64,000 nt of DNA, taken from Ornithinibacillus salinisoli (lineage in GTDB: Bacteria > Bacillota > Bacilli > Bacillales > Amphibacillaceae). The stretch lies in assembly GCF_042682545.1 (NCBI RefSeq), contig NZ_JBHUHQ010000021.1; one strand, 5' to 3'. The notes below the pieces were generated by a model. The model was not told the origin of the DNA, did not search any database, and saw nothing but the letters and a program-made list of their open reading frames with translations. The position numbers and the translations under genes are program-made. The stretch's first letter is position 1. Every line of letters begins with the position of its first letter. Below, in pieces: positions 26,379-34,701 of the stretch.

Positions 26379-27211
26379 GAACCATAAATTTTACAGTTTT
26401 GCCGCCACCAAAGGGATTAAGAAGCGATATAGAGTGCATTCGAATTGCCTCGCACACGGGTAGAGAAGAATTAGAAGTTAAGGTATGTCCAAATGGCCTT
26501 CCTGGTATTGTATTCCAACTTTCTACCGATGCTACAGCTGCTATAGAAAGTATTACGACCCGTTCTGCACAAATCTCGAATATTCCAATATTGTTTCTTC
26601 ATGGACTAGGTTCGGAACCAAGTGTCATGCACTTCAAAAACAAGCCGTACACGACAATACAAGTGGTATTCAAGTCTCATGCTCTTTATACGCTGTTTGG
26701 AATGGATGCATCTTCGCTTAACCAAGGCTTCCTGATGCCGGTCCAATTTGGTGCAAAAGAGCTTGAGAATCAGCTTTTAGCCACTAAAACAAACGCCGAG
26801 AGAATTACTATGCTAGGCGAATTCCTCATTACAAAGCTAGAGCAAACCGATATAAGAGATGAACTAATTGAGCAGGCGCTGGATTATATTAGTTTGCACA
26901 TTTCAAATGTCAATGTGAAAAATTTATTGTCGACATTTCATATTTCGGAGCGTCAATTCCAGAAGCGTTTTGCTCGAGTTGTTGGTATGCCACCCAAGTT
27001 GTACATTCGAGTAAAGCGAGTTAATGAGGCACTGAGGATGATGAATACGGGGCAGTACGAACGATTTTCAGATATTGCTTACGCACTTAATTTTTACGAT
27101 CAATCGCATTTTATCCGCGACATTAAAGCGTTTTCTTGGGTTACGCCGAATAGCATCACAAATAAGGTAAGTGAATTCCATAACGATGAGGCCGGTTCAT
27201 CGTATTTATAG
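26375..27211 (+). CDS. AraC family transcriptional regulator
   Basis: This 278-aa protein has an unassigned N-terminal sensor domain (about 1-165) and a C-terminal AraC/XylS DNA-binding domain with two helix-turn-helix motifs (about 170-265). The signature is IAYALNFYDQSHFIRDIKAF, preceded by FHISERQFQKRFARVVGMPP. The N-terminal half resembles the DUF6597-type regulators often adjacent to reductase genes. The RibD-type reductase gene directly downstream is a plausible target. The start overlaps a possible leader peptide. Confidence 0.87.
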   Translation: MRTINFTVLPPPKGLRSDIECIRIASHTGREELEVKVCPNGLPGIVFQLSTDATAAIESITTRSAQISNIPILFLHGLGSEPSVMHFKNKPYTTIQVVFKSHALYTLFGMDASSLNQGFLMPVQFGAKELENQLLATKTNAERITMLGEFLITKLEQTDIRDELIEQALDYISLHISNVNVKNLLSTFHISERQFQKRFARVVGMPPKLYIRVKRVNEALRMMNTGQYERFSDIAYALNFYDQSHFIRDIKAFSWVTPNSITNKVSEFHNDEAGSSYL

Positions 27212-27294
27212 CAAAAATGACGGCTTTTTACAATTTTAAATTACTCTTACCACTTATAATGAGGATGTATTAAACAAAGGGAGGAGCAATACCA

Positions 27295-27867
27295 ATGCGT
27301 AAAGTCAAAATGATTAACCGAGTCTCTATAGATGGCTATTTTGCTAGCTTCAACGAAATGACTGGAGGGATGGACTGGTTCATTCCAGACAACGACGTCG
27401 ATAAAACTACTCACGATGTGGTGAAGGCAGATACCCTCATAGCAGGCAAAGATACTTTTGAGTTGTTCGAGGCTACATGGCCGCCCGTTCTTCGCGACCC
27501 GAATGCCCCAAAAGAAATGAAGGTAATGGCGCAAGAGCTGACCGACATGAGGAAAATTGTCTTCTCGGAAACGATGAAAATGTCCGACTGGGAGAACACT
27601 GAGTTTTATAGTGGCGATATCACTGAAGTTGTGAAGAAACTGAGGGAAGAGGATGGATCTGACATTCTCATCATGGGCAGCGGCACCGTCGTGCAGCAAC
27701 TTACTAATGCTAGCCTAATAGACGAGTATGTGTTTATTCTGACACCAGTTATCGCTGGAGGAGGAAAGCCACTTTTCAAACAGGTTAATCAGAACAAGCT
27801 CACGTTACTCCAAGCAAAGAGCTTTGCTTCAGGCAACGTATTGCTACACTACGCTACTGCTAAATAA
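27295..27867 (+). CDS. Dihydrofolate reductase-like (RibD C-terminal domain) protein
   Basis: This 190-aa protein has the RibD_C/DHFR-like fold. It begins with KVKMINRVSIDGYFA, followed by MDWFIP, DTLIAGKDTFELF, KIVFSETM, a GSGTVVQQL cofactor loop and a C-terminal TPVIAGGGKPLFKQ. Such proteins (YyaP/YwjB type) bind NADPH, and their substrate is unknown. The gene is visibly richer in G and C than its neighbours, which hints at recent transfer. GGGAGGAG precedes the ATG. It is probably regulated by the AraC protein before it. Confidence 0.85.
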   Translation: MRKVKMINRVSIDGYFASFNEMTGGMDWFIPDNDVDKTTHDVVKADTLIAGKDTFELFEATWPPVLRDPNAPKEMKVMAQELTDMRKIVFSETMKMSDWENTEFYSGDITEVVKKLREEDGSDILIMGSGTVVQQLTNASLIDEYVFILTPVIAGGGKPLFKQVNQNKLTLLQAKSFASGNVLLHYATAK

Positions 27868-28053
27868 TTTCCTGTGATGACTGGACTGAGAGCTCCCACA
27901 GGCAGATTAAAAATGTTATGTTGAACATACTTTTTAGATGGTTAAAAAAGCGATCAGAACAGGTGGTAGGGGAGAATTCATATGAAGATTAATATATTTT
28001 ATGTTTTTTCATTGAAATGATTGTGAAACATTGAATGTGATTCAATAAGGATA

Positions 28054-28114
28054 AACCATCGTTTTCAACTCCTTATGGAATAGGTACTTGCATTTCACAC
28101 TGAAAACGATGGTT
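28054..28114. repeat. Long-armed inverted repeat after the TPR lipoprotein gene
   Basis: AACCATCGTTTTCA is perfectly repeated in inverse as TGAAAACGATGGTT, separated by 33 bp. It lies between convergent genes and probably acts as a terminator, though no long T run follows on either strand. Confidence 0.55.
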
Positions 28115-28155
28115 CTTCCTGTTTAAATGAACCTATTTACTACACTTAGACATCA

Positions 28156-29133
28156 TTAGTATCCGATAATCTCCAGAAATGCATCATCTTCGATTAAGTT
28201 ATAGAACATTGGGTCTTCATATGCCCAATTCCCATAGTTTGAATCAATCTCTATCGTTTTCGCTAACAGCTTAAGTGCTTCTTCTTTTTGTTCCATGTAC
28301 ATTAGCGTACGACTTTTCCCATAATATCCAGATGGTGACTCTGGAAACTTTTCAATCACCGTGTCGTACACGTTAACAGCTTCCTCTAACTTATTTAAAT
28401 CAACTAATACTGACCCTTTATAATAGTATGCATCAATTTGCGAAGGGTCTAAGGCAATAATTTGATTGCTATACGCCAATACTTCTTCAAAATTTCCAAT
28501 CCCATCATGGGTGTACATCAAATACCACAATGCATCAATATCTGCAGGAATCAATTCGTTGTATTTGTTAAACGCTTCTAATGCTGCTTCATATTCACCG
28601 ATATAATAATTCACAACACCTTTTCCATAATAGGCATATTCACTATTTGGGTTAATTTTTAACGCCTCTTCATAGTATGTTAATGCTTCTTGATTTCGAT
28701 CCATAGCTGATAGTGCATTTCCCATATTAATATATTCCATATCACCGTCTGGCTTTAAATTAATTGCTTCTTTTGCAAAGTCAATAGCTTCTTCAAATCT
28801 GCCTAACTCATATAAAGCCCATGATTTATTACTTAACGCAGATTCAAGGGCTGGGTCTAACTCCAAGGACTTATCTAATGAATCTAATGCTTCATCAGCT
28901 CGTCCAAGCTCGAGTAGTTGATAACCGCGTTCTCCATGTAGACTAGCATCTTTTGGATATTTTTCAATCCTTTCATCGATATATGTTAACGCCTCTTCAA
29001 ATTCACCATTTTTATAGTAAGCTTCTACTTTTTCACTATCGTACGACAAATCAACCGGAAGCAATGTTGATGGACTACACCCAAATAATAACGAAGTTCC
29101 TAAAGTTAGAATTAATATAGATTTTTTTCTCAT
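28156..29133 (-). CDS. Tetratricopeptide-repeat lipoprotein
   Basis: This 325-aa protein has a lipoprotein signal peptide ending in LLFGC (Cys19). The rest is about eight TPR units, for example YINMGNALSAMDRNQEALTY and the repeated A-L-YYEEALKINP pattern. It is likely anchored on the outer face of the membrane as a protein-interaction scaffold, and its partners are unknown. AAGGGGAA lies upstream of the ATG. It is monocistronic. Confidence 0.88.
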   Translation of the reverse strand: MRKKSILILTLGTSLLFGCSPSTLLPVDLSYDSEKVEAYYKNGEFEEALTYIDERIEKYPKDASLHGERGYQLLELGRADEALDSLDKSLELDPALESALSNKSWALYELGRFEEAIDFAKEAINLKPDGDMEYINMGNALSAMDRNQEALTYYEEALKINPNSEYAYYGKGVVNYYIGEYEAALEAFNKYNELIPADIDALWYLMYTHDGIGNFEEVLAYSNQIIALDPSQIDAYYYKGSVLVDLNKLEEAVNVYDTVIEKFPESPSGYYGKSRTLMYMEQKEEALKLLAKTIEIDSNYGNWAYEDPMFYNLIEDDAFLEIIGY

Positions 29134-29307
29134 TACAACTATTCCCCTTATAATAGATATTGGTACAAATTTCTTAAATATTAGGCTATCAACCTAATGC
29201 TTTATTAAAATTCACACAATTTATACAATATCATATTTAACTACTTAGTGGAAGGAAAACCAAAACATACCAGATGTTACTAGTCCTATTATTATGGATG
29301 CTAGTTA

Positions 29308-29740
29308 TGATATCTCACTTGTAGTTACAATAACTCAAGATGGTTTCCAACTATTACTGGTAGAAGCTAAAGAAAAAGGGGCATCGTTACAAGCAAATAC
29401 TTTATTGACACCGTATCAGGTATAGCTTTTCAAAGTGAAATTTTAAATGATGGATTCGGTCAGCCGCCAGAAGTAGAGAGTTCAATTAACTGTTTTTTGG
29501 GCTTTCAGTAAAATCAACAAGTCATATAAAAATATTTAAGGAATTTTTATTATTATATAAAAGAAGAGTACACAAGAAATTGTTAATTTATATGAAAAGC
29601 TTCGTTCACAAAAGAAGGTAGCAGAAAATCTAAATATAAATCTAGCAGCGGTAAGTAGGCATTTAAGTAAAGCTTTCTATAACGAAATACAGAGATGTAA
29701 AGAAGCTATAAAGCAAAACCTAAAAGATAATTGGGAATAG
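29308..29740 (+). pseudogene. Decayed gene ending in a SatD-like helix-turn-helix
   Basis: Several frame-broken pieces read in one direction. ANTLLTPYQV is followed by a stop, then DGFGQPPEVESSIN, then in another frame WAFSKINKSY. After another stop comes an intact tail, VAENLNINLAAVSRHLSKAF, ending at TAG 29740. The tail is a helix-turn-helix like the C-terminus of SatD-family proteins. Its neighbour downstream is a DUF3307 remnant, and SatD and DUF3307 genes are commonly paired. At least two frameshifts or stops are needed to rejoin the pieces. Confidence 0.5.
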
Positions 29741-29773
29741 ACATTTTCATCTAAGGTCTTTGAAAGGCAACGC

Positions 29774-29848
29774 ATGACCTATAGAAATCATATATAAAAA
29801 CATGACCTCTATAGGTCATGTTTAGTGCGTATTACTTCTAGAGGTCAT
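29774..29848. promoter_or_regulatory. Cluster of AGGTCAT half-sites
   Basis: Four copies of the heptamer AGGTCAT/ATGACCT fall within 75 bp: one at 29774, a face-to-face pair forming a perfect palindrome (29800-29821), and one at 29842. The palindrome could be a terminator of the decayed gene or an operator for the DUF3307 remnant that follows. Confidence 0.45.
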
Positions 29849-29899
29849 ATTTTGTAGTGTTCATGTTTGATACAATTGGAATAGAAGTGAGGTAAGGCA

Positions 29900-30145
29900 A
29901 TGTTTGCAGTACTTTTAATCAGTCTACTTATATTAAGTCATGTTTTAACTGACTTTTATTTTCAAACTGACAAGCTAGTTAATGAAAAGAAAGACGGGTT
30001 TATAGGGTAATCTTTTATCTTTTATTCTTTACGTTATAGCTGGATATCTATTTATTATTAGAGGGGGCACCATCTTATCTCTAATGATTACTAATTTACC
30101 TTATGAAAAAATGACACCCCGTCCAGAGCAATTGGATTTGAATTA
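29900..30145 (+). pseudogene. Frameshifted DUF3307 membrane protein remnant
   Basis: The ATG at 29900, with GAGGTAAGG upstream, opens 36 codons with SHVLTDFYFQTDKLVNEKKD, the hallmark of the DUF3307 N-terminus, and stops at 30008. The reading continues in another frame as LSFILYVIAGYLFIIRGG to 30145. Most of the usual length of this family is missing. With the SatD-like piece upstream it marks a lost two-gene unit. Confidence 0.6.
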
Positions 30146-30195
30146 AAAAAGAAGAAAAGAGATTTTGGATTAATATATAAGGGGGACCCAAGAGA

Positions 30196-31080
30196 ATGAA
30201 ATCTTTAACCGATTTTGAAAAAATAATAAAAAAAGATAAAATTGATAGTGTCCTTGTACAGAAGAATAATACCGTGATTGTTGAATATTATCGAAACAAT
30301 AAAATGAAAGAAAAACAGCATAAAATATATTCTGTTACAAAAAGCATCTTATCCGCACTGATTGGAATTGCGATTGACAAAGGGTTCATCGAAAATGTTA
30401 ACACGCCAATAATTCATTACTTTCCGGAATTTAATAAAGATAAAGAAAATGAGAGAATTACAATTAAGCATCTGCTGACAATGACTTCAGGATTACACTG
30501 GCCGGGTAATAACGGTATGATACCAAGCAAAAATTGGGTCAATTTTGTATTGCAGCAGGACATTGATCATCCTCCTGGAAATGAAATGGTCTACAGTTGT
30601 GGTTCTTCACAATTATTAAGTGCAATCTTACAAAAGACTACTGGATTAAATACAGCAGTCTTCGCTAAAGAGAATTTATTTAAACCACTAGGAATAACAG
30701 ATTATAACTGGAACCGTGATGCTCAAGGTATAGCCATTGGTGGATTCGGATTAACGATGAAAACAGTTGATATGTTAAAATTCGGTACACTATATTTAAA
30801 AAATGGATTATGGAAATCTAAACAAATCGTGCCATATCATTGGATTGTGGAATCTACAAGTTCAAAGGTCAAAACAGATAATAATTATTCATACGCATAT
30901 CATTGGTGGAACATAACACCCGACAATCAAGTAGGTAGGATTTTTTTGGCGATTGGACATGAAGGACAGTATATTATTGTCGCACCTGACTATCAATTGA
31001 TAACGGTTTTCACAAGTAGTTTTAAAGATGGTGCAACAAGACCTTTACAATATTTTAAGGACTATCTATTAGAAGGGTAG
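30196..31080 (+). CDS. Serine hydrolase, beta-lactamase/penicillin-binding protein family
   Basis: This 294-aa protein has the class C-type SxxK motif SVTK (Ser46, Lys49) and a Tyr motif in MVYSCGSS. IAIGGFGLTMKTVDMLKFG is typical of the family, and GHEGQ near the C-terminus replaces KTG. There is no signal peptide, so it should be cytoplasmic and probably acts as an esterase or peptidase instead of a secreted beta-lactamase. AGGGGGAC precedes the ATG. It lies between two decayed genes. Confidence 0.85.
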   Translation: MKSLTDFEKIIKKDKIDSVLVQKNNTVIVEYYRNNKMKEKQHKIYSVTKSILSALIGIAIDKGFIENVNTPIIHYFPEFNKDKENERITIKHLLTMTSGLHWPGNNGMIPSKNWVNFVLQQDIDHPPGNEMVYSCGSSQLLSAILQKTTGLNTAVFAKENLFKPLGITDYNWNRDAQGIAIGGFGLTMKTVDMLKFGTLYLKNGLWKSKQIVPYHWIVESTSSKVKTDNNYSYAYHWWNITPDNQVGRIFLAIGHEGQYIIVAPDYQLITVFTSSFKDGATRPLQYFKDYLLEG

Positions 31081-31129
31081 ACGTTGGGTGATATTTGCCA
31101 ACATTGGTTTTTAGGACATTTATTTACAA

Positions 31130-31300
31130 AAACGGACTTCAAATCAAGCAGTAATTCATCTTGAAAAAGATATGATGTATACATATGTACCTTATTTACT
31201 TTTGCCGTATGGTAAATCAATTCAAATTGTTGAGCCAATAAGTCTTAAGAAAAGACTTATTGAAGTTCTGTCAGATCTAATAAAATTTCATCAAAAATGA
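31130..31300 (+). pseudogene. C-terminal remnant of a WYL-domain regulator
   Basis: About 55 codons in frame (QAVIHLEKDMMYTYVPYLLL, then YGKSIQIVEP and LIEVLSDLIKFHQK) end at TGA 31298. They match the end of YafY/YobV-type DeoR-like regulators with a WYL domain. The helix-turn-helix half is missing, with no start codon in reach. A strong terminator follows at once, so the gene end is preserved. The DJ-1/PfpI gene behind it may have been its target. Confidence 0.6.
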
Positions 31301-31334
31301 TAACTTCCCTGACGTTAGCTGTCAGGGAAGTTAT
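31300..31334 (+). terminator. Terminator after the WYL remnant
   Basis: ATAACTTCCCTGAC and GTCAGGGAAGTTAT form a perfect 14-bp stem with a 7-nt loop. Confidence 0.75.
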
Positions 31335-31375
31335 ATTATAATAGGCTATATCAATTGTGATGGGAGTGTTATTGG

Positions 31376-32008
31376 ATGCAAGCAAAAAAAGTTTATCTTT
31401 ATGTATTTGATTCAATGTCAGACTGGGAATATGGATATTTAATTGCTGAACTAAACTCAGGAAGATATTTCAAAAGGGATTTAGCACCTTTCAAAGTAAT
31501 TACAGTAGGCGCTAATAAAGAAATCATTACTACGATGGGAGGACTGAACGTAAAACCAGATATTTCCTTAAATGAGTGTACTCTTGAGAATAAAGATCTT
31601 TTAGTTTTACCTGGAGGGAATACTTGGGGAGAAAATATCCATCAACCTATCTTGAAAAAAATAGGCGATGCTTTAAAGCTTGGGACTATAGTTACTGCAA
31701 TTTGTGGTGCAACTGAGGGACTAGCGAATTTTGGGTACCTAGATTCAAGAAAGCATACAAGCAATGATTTAGAGTATCTTAAAATGGTTTGTCCTAATTA
31801 TAAAGGAGAAAAATTTTATGAAATGAGACCTGCAGTATCTGGTGAGAATTTGGTTACTGCATCAGGAGTAGCCCCTCTGGAATTTACGAAGGAAGTACTG
31901 GAAAAATTAGATGTATTTGCACCAGATACATTGCATTCATGGTATAACCTAAATAAAACTCATAAACCAGAATACTTCTTTCAGTTAATGAATTCAATAA
32001 ACGGATGA
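31376..32008 (+). CDS. DJ-1/PfpI family protein
   Basis: This 210-aa protein has the DJ-1/PfpI class I amidotransferase-like fold. The nucleophile elbow is VTAICGATEGLA with Cys110, and the upstream LLVLPGGNTWGE carries the conserved Gly-rich turn. Related proteins (YoaZ/YdeA) act as glutamine amidotransferase-like, deglycase or stress proteins, and the exact activity is open. The adjacent truncated WYL regulator suggests it was once locally controlled. Confidence 0.87.
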   Translation: MQAKKVYLYVFDSMSDWEYGYLIAELNSGRYFKRDLAPFKVITVGANKEIITTMGGLNVKPDISLNECTLENKDLLVLPGGNTWGENIHQPILKKIGDALKLGTIVTAICGATEGLANFGYLDSRKHTSNDLEYLKMVCPNYKGEKFYEMRPAVSGENLVTASGVAPLEFTKEVLEKLDVFAPDTLHSWYNLNKTHKPEYFFQLMNSING

Positions 32009-32051
32009 GCTAAAAATCAACTTAGCAGATTATATTAGTTTAAAAAATTTC

Positions 32052-32083
32052 CATGCTTTAGACGATGTCAAAGCATGTTTTTT
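32052..32083 (+). terminator. Terminator of the DJ-1/PfpI gene
   Basis: CATGCTTT and AAAGCATG pair over a 10-nt loop, followed by six T residues. Confidence 0.75.
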
Positions 32084-32290
32084 GTATATTAGTTAAAAAT
32101 GTTTGGGAAGTAAAAACTTAGAAAGCACAACATCCAGACTTTTTTAATCTTATTGAACAAGGTTAGGCTTTTTTCTTTGATAATAATGATGGAACGATCT
32201 GCAGGTATTGGGCAAATAAAGTCCTTTAATTTAACCAAATAAACCGTGAAATTTTCTTCCGCAAAAGGGCGCATTTGCTGAACATCAAAA

Positions 32291-32332
32291 GCCTAATTTC
32301 TCACTAAAAGGTCGGAGGAATTAGGCATTTTT
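32291..32332. terminator. Hairpin in the 32.0-32.6 kb gap
   Basis: GCCTAATT and AATTAGGC enclose a 20-nt loop, followed by ATTTTTG. No gene that it would end is recognisable. A 61-codon minus-strand frame (32089-32274) has no credible start site, and the rest of this gap shows nothing else. Confidence 0.45.
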
Positions 32333-32479
32333 GTTTCAAAATCTGTACATAATAGTGTGAATCTGCACTTAAAGAAGTGTGCAAATTTAGCGAGGGAGGA
32401 AACGCAACACTTTTGTGTTATGAAAAGCAACAGATTTATGTTATTAGTCAAAGGGCGATAATTAGTGTTTATTTAAATA

Positions 32480-32512
<33 letters not shown>

Positions 32513-32580
32513 CTTAACTTAAAAACTAGATATCTTATCTCAAATACAAAGTATACTTGTGATAGTGAGATAAACGAAAA

Positions 32581-32612
32581 AAATAACGCAATTTTAATAG
32601 CGTTATTTTTTT
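32581..32612 (-). terminator. Terminator of citA overlapping its stop codon
   Basis: AAATAACGC and GCGTTATTT flank a 10-nt loop with A and T runs outside. The citA stop lies inside the stem. Confidence 0.75.
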
Positions 32613-33679
32613 CCAATATATTTTACATCTGGTCTATATAGTATATTGTTATCTAATTGTTCTATTGCATGTGCACACCAGCCAACAATTCGACTAGAAC
32701 TAAAAATTGCTGTAAATAACTCTGGATCTAATTCAAGTGTCTTCATGATAGCGGCTGCATAATATTCTACATTTGTGTATAGTTGTTGATTTGGTTTGTG
32801 CTGTTGCAGTATTTTTATTGTTTCTTGTTCCGTTTCCATCGCTAGTTCAATCCATTTAGGTACATCGTCTAGTTTTAAAATTGTTTCTTTTAAAGCTTCA
32901 GCACGAGGATCAACCGTTTTGTAAACTCTGTGACCAAATCCCATTATCCGTTGTTTATTTGCAAGTTTTGTTGTGATGACCTCATGTATTCGATCATTTG
33001 AACTTATTTCTTCTAATAAATTGATTACTCCTGTTGGTGCTCCACCATGTAATGGCCCTTTCATGGTGCCCAATGCACTTGTAATCGCAGCAACAAGGTC
33101 ACTTTCCGTCGAGATGGTCACTCTTGCTGCAAAAGTAGAAGCATTTAAACCATGTTCCATCGTTAATATCAAGTACTTTTCAAGTATTTGAGCCTTCGTT
33201 TTACTTACTTCACCTGTAAGCATATACATGAAATTTTCAACATGGTTTAAGTTGTCTGAAGCTGGTTGAATTCTAGGGAGATTATTTATACTCCGGTAAC
33301 GGTAAGCGATAATCGTTGGAAATACAGCGATAAGATTCAATGCAATTTCATAGTTTTTCATATTTCTCGACATTTCTAACGATGATATCGCTGTTCTCAA
33401 GACATCCATCATGGATAAATCACGTGGTAAAACATCAATAATCTCTTCCACATATGAAGGAATATTTCTGTAAGCTATTAATTTAGATCTTAAGTTTGCT
33501 AATTCAGAAGCATGTGCTGTTCTTCCGTTTAACAAGTAAAAAGCCGTTTCTTCACATGAATAATTATGAACAAAATCGTGAACCGGTATCCCACGATAAA
33601 GTAATTCTCCCTTTTCCCCATTGATATAACTTAATTCCGTTTCTGCTGCAATAATACCCTTTAATCCTGGTTGGTACAT
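32603..33679 (-). CDS. citA: Citrate synthase (CitA type)
   Basis: This 358-aa enzyme condenses acetyl-CoA and oxaloacetate. It shows catalytic His regions in MEHGLNASTFAARV and GFGHRVYKTVDPRA and the late Asp in LDPELFTAIFSSSRIVGW. Oxaloacetate-binding residues lie in LHGGAPTGVI. The size and the divergent LysR gene 111 bp away match the minor B. subtilis citrate synthase citA with its repressor citR, not the citZ-icd-mdh operon. A methylcitrate synthase role cannot be excluded from sequence. AGGGAAGGGGAG lies upstream of the ATG. Confidence 0.88.
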   Translation of the reverse strand: MYQPGLKGIIAAETELSYINGEKGELLYRGIPVHDFVHNYSCEETAFYLLNGRTAHASELANLRSKLIAYRNIPSYVEEIIDVLPRDLSMMDVLRTAISSLEMSRNMKNYEIALNLIAVFPTIIAYRYRSINNLPRIQPASDNLNHVENFMYMLTGEVSKTKAQILEKYLILTMEHGLNASTFAARVTISTESDLVAAITSALGTMKGPLHGGAPTGVINLLEEISSNDRIHEVITTKLANKQRIMGFGHRVYKTVDPRAEALKETILKLDDVPKWIELAMETEQETIKILQQHKPNQQLYTNVEYYAAAIMKTLELDPELFTAIFSSSRIVGWCAHAIEQLDNNILYRPDVKYIGKK

Positions 33680-33726
33680 TTGTACATTCTCCCCTTCCCT
33701 TTTATTTCAGTATAATCCAAGTGAAT

Positions 33727-33747
33727 AATTATTAAAATTTAATAATT
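33727..33747. promoter_or_regulatory. Candidate CitR operator between citA and citR
   Basis: A 21-bp perfect palindrome (AATTATTAAA-A-TTTAATAATT) lies in the 111-bp divergent gap. LysR regulators bind AT-rich dyads of this kind, and it covers the likely promoter area of both genes. Confidence 0.5.
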
Positions 33748-33790
33748 TTTAGTATAATGATTAATATAATTTATTAATGAGGGAATATAT

Positions 33791-34669
33791 ATGGATATCA
33801 AAGCATTGAGAATGTTTTTAATGGCTGCTGAATATGAAAATTTCCGTATGGTAGCTGAGGAGCTTTATCTTACACAGCCAGCCATCACATTCCAAATGAG
33901 GCAATTAGAAAAGGATCTTGGAGGAAAGTTATTTGCGAAACAGGGTAGAAATATAATTATAACAGAGTTCGGCAGATTATTTTACACGGAAGCAAAACAA
34001 ATGGTCGAACAGTACGAAAAAAGTATGGGAGTAGTACAACGGTTTAAACAAGGTTATCAAAAATTATTCAGACTTGCTATTTCGCCGATGCTAGCAGATA
34101 CGATTCTTCCTACAATCATTCATAAATATATTGATTCTAATCCACACGTTGAGTTATCAATCACCGTTAAAGAATCTATTGACATTCCTAAAGTAGTCGA
34201 GAATGGCGAGGTTGATATAGGTTTATCTTGTATGCCAGGATATTCCAACATTACCTCTGTTAAGTTCCATGAAGAGTCCATTAGTCTTGTATGTAGGCAT
34301 GATGGTTATGATATGGAATCAGGACCAATTATTGATGCTAAGGAGTTATTAGAAGAAAATATCTTATTTACAGATAATCACCCTACCTATTGGGAAAGTA
34401 TAAAAAACCAACTAAATGAGAAGGTTTCTACGTTACAGTTAATGAAAGTAAATCAATCGTATATTACAAAAAGATTTGTTTTAGAGGGAATTGGTGTTAG
34501 TTTCTTTCCGAAATCCATTATCCATCGAGAAATTATGGAAGGTAGACTAATAGAAGTACCAATACAATTTATAGAAACACCGAAAGCATCCATGTATATT
34601 TTATATAAGCATGAACATTTAGCAGATCATGATTTTATCGATTTCATATCCCAGTTTTATTATAGTTAA
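33791..34669 (+). CDS. citR: LysR family regulator (CitR-like)
   Basis: This 292-aa protein has the LysR N-terminal winged helix-turn-helix (FRMVAEELYLTQPAITFQMR, about 19-38) and a periplasmic-binding-like effector domain (about 90-290). Its divergent placement to citA is the same as in B. subtilis, where CitR represses citA. GAGGGAA lies 6 bases before the ATG. A bidirectional terminator separates it from the convergent Rieske gene. Confidence 0.88.
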   Translation: MDIKALRMFLMAAEYENFRMVAEELYLTQPAITFQMRQLEKDLGGKLFAKQGRNIIITEFGRLFYTEAKQMVEQYEKSMGVVQRFKQGYQKLFRLAISPMLADTILPTIIHKYIDSNPHVELSITVKESIDIPKVVENGEVDIGLSCMPGYSNITSVKFHEESISLVCRHDGYDMESGPIIDAKELLEENILFTDNHPTYWESIKNQLNEKVSTLQLMKVNQSYITKRFVLEGIGVSFFPKSIIHREIMEGRLIEVPIQFIETPKASMYILYKHEHLADHDFIDFISQFYYS

Positions 34670-34701
34670 AAAATAAGCAGCCTAATGACTGCTTATTTTT
34701 T
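34668..34701. terminator. Bidirectional terminator between citR and yhfW
   Basis: AAAAAATAAGCAG and CTGCTTATTTTTT form a perfect stem with an 8-nt loop between two convergent genes. Confidence 0.85.

Noticed and set aside
32089..32274. 61-codon minus-strand frame after the DJ-1/PfpI gene
   Set aside because: It has no ribosome site and begins next to hairpins; it resembles AT-rich intergenic DNA.
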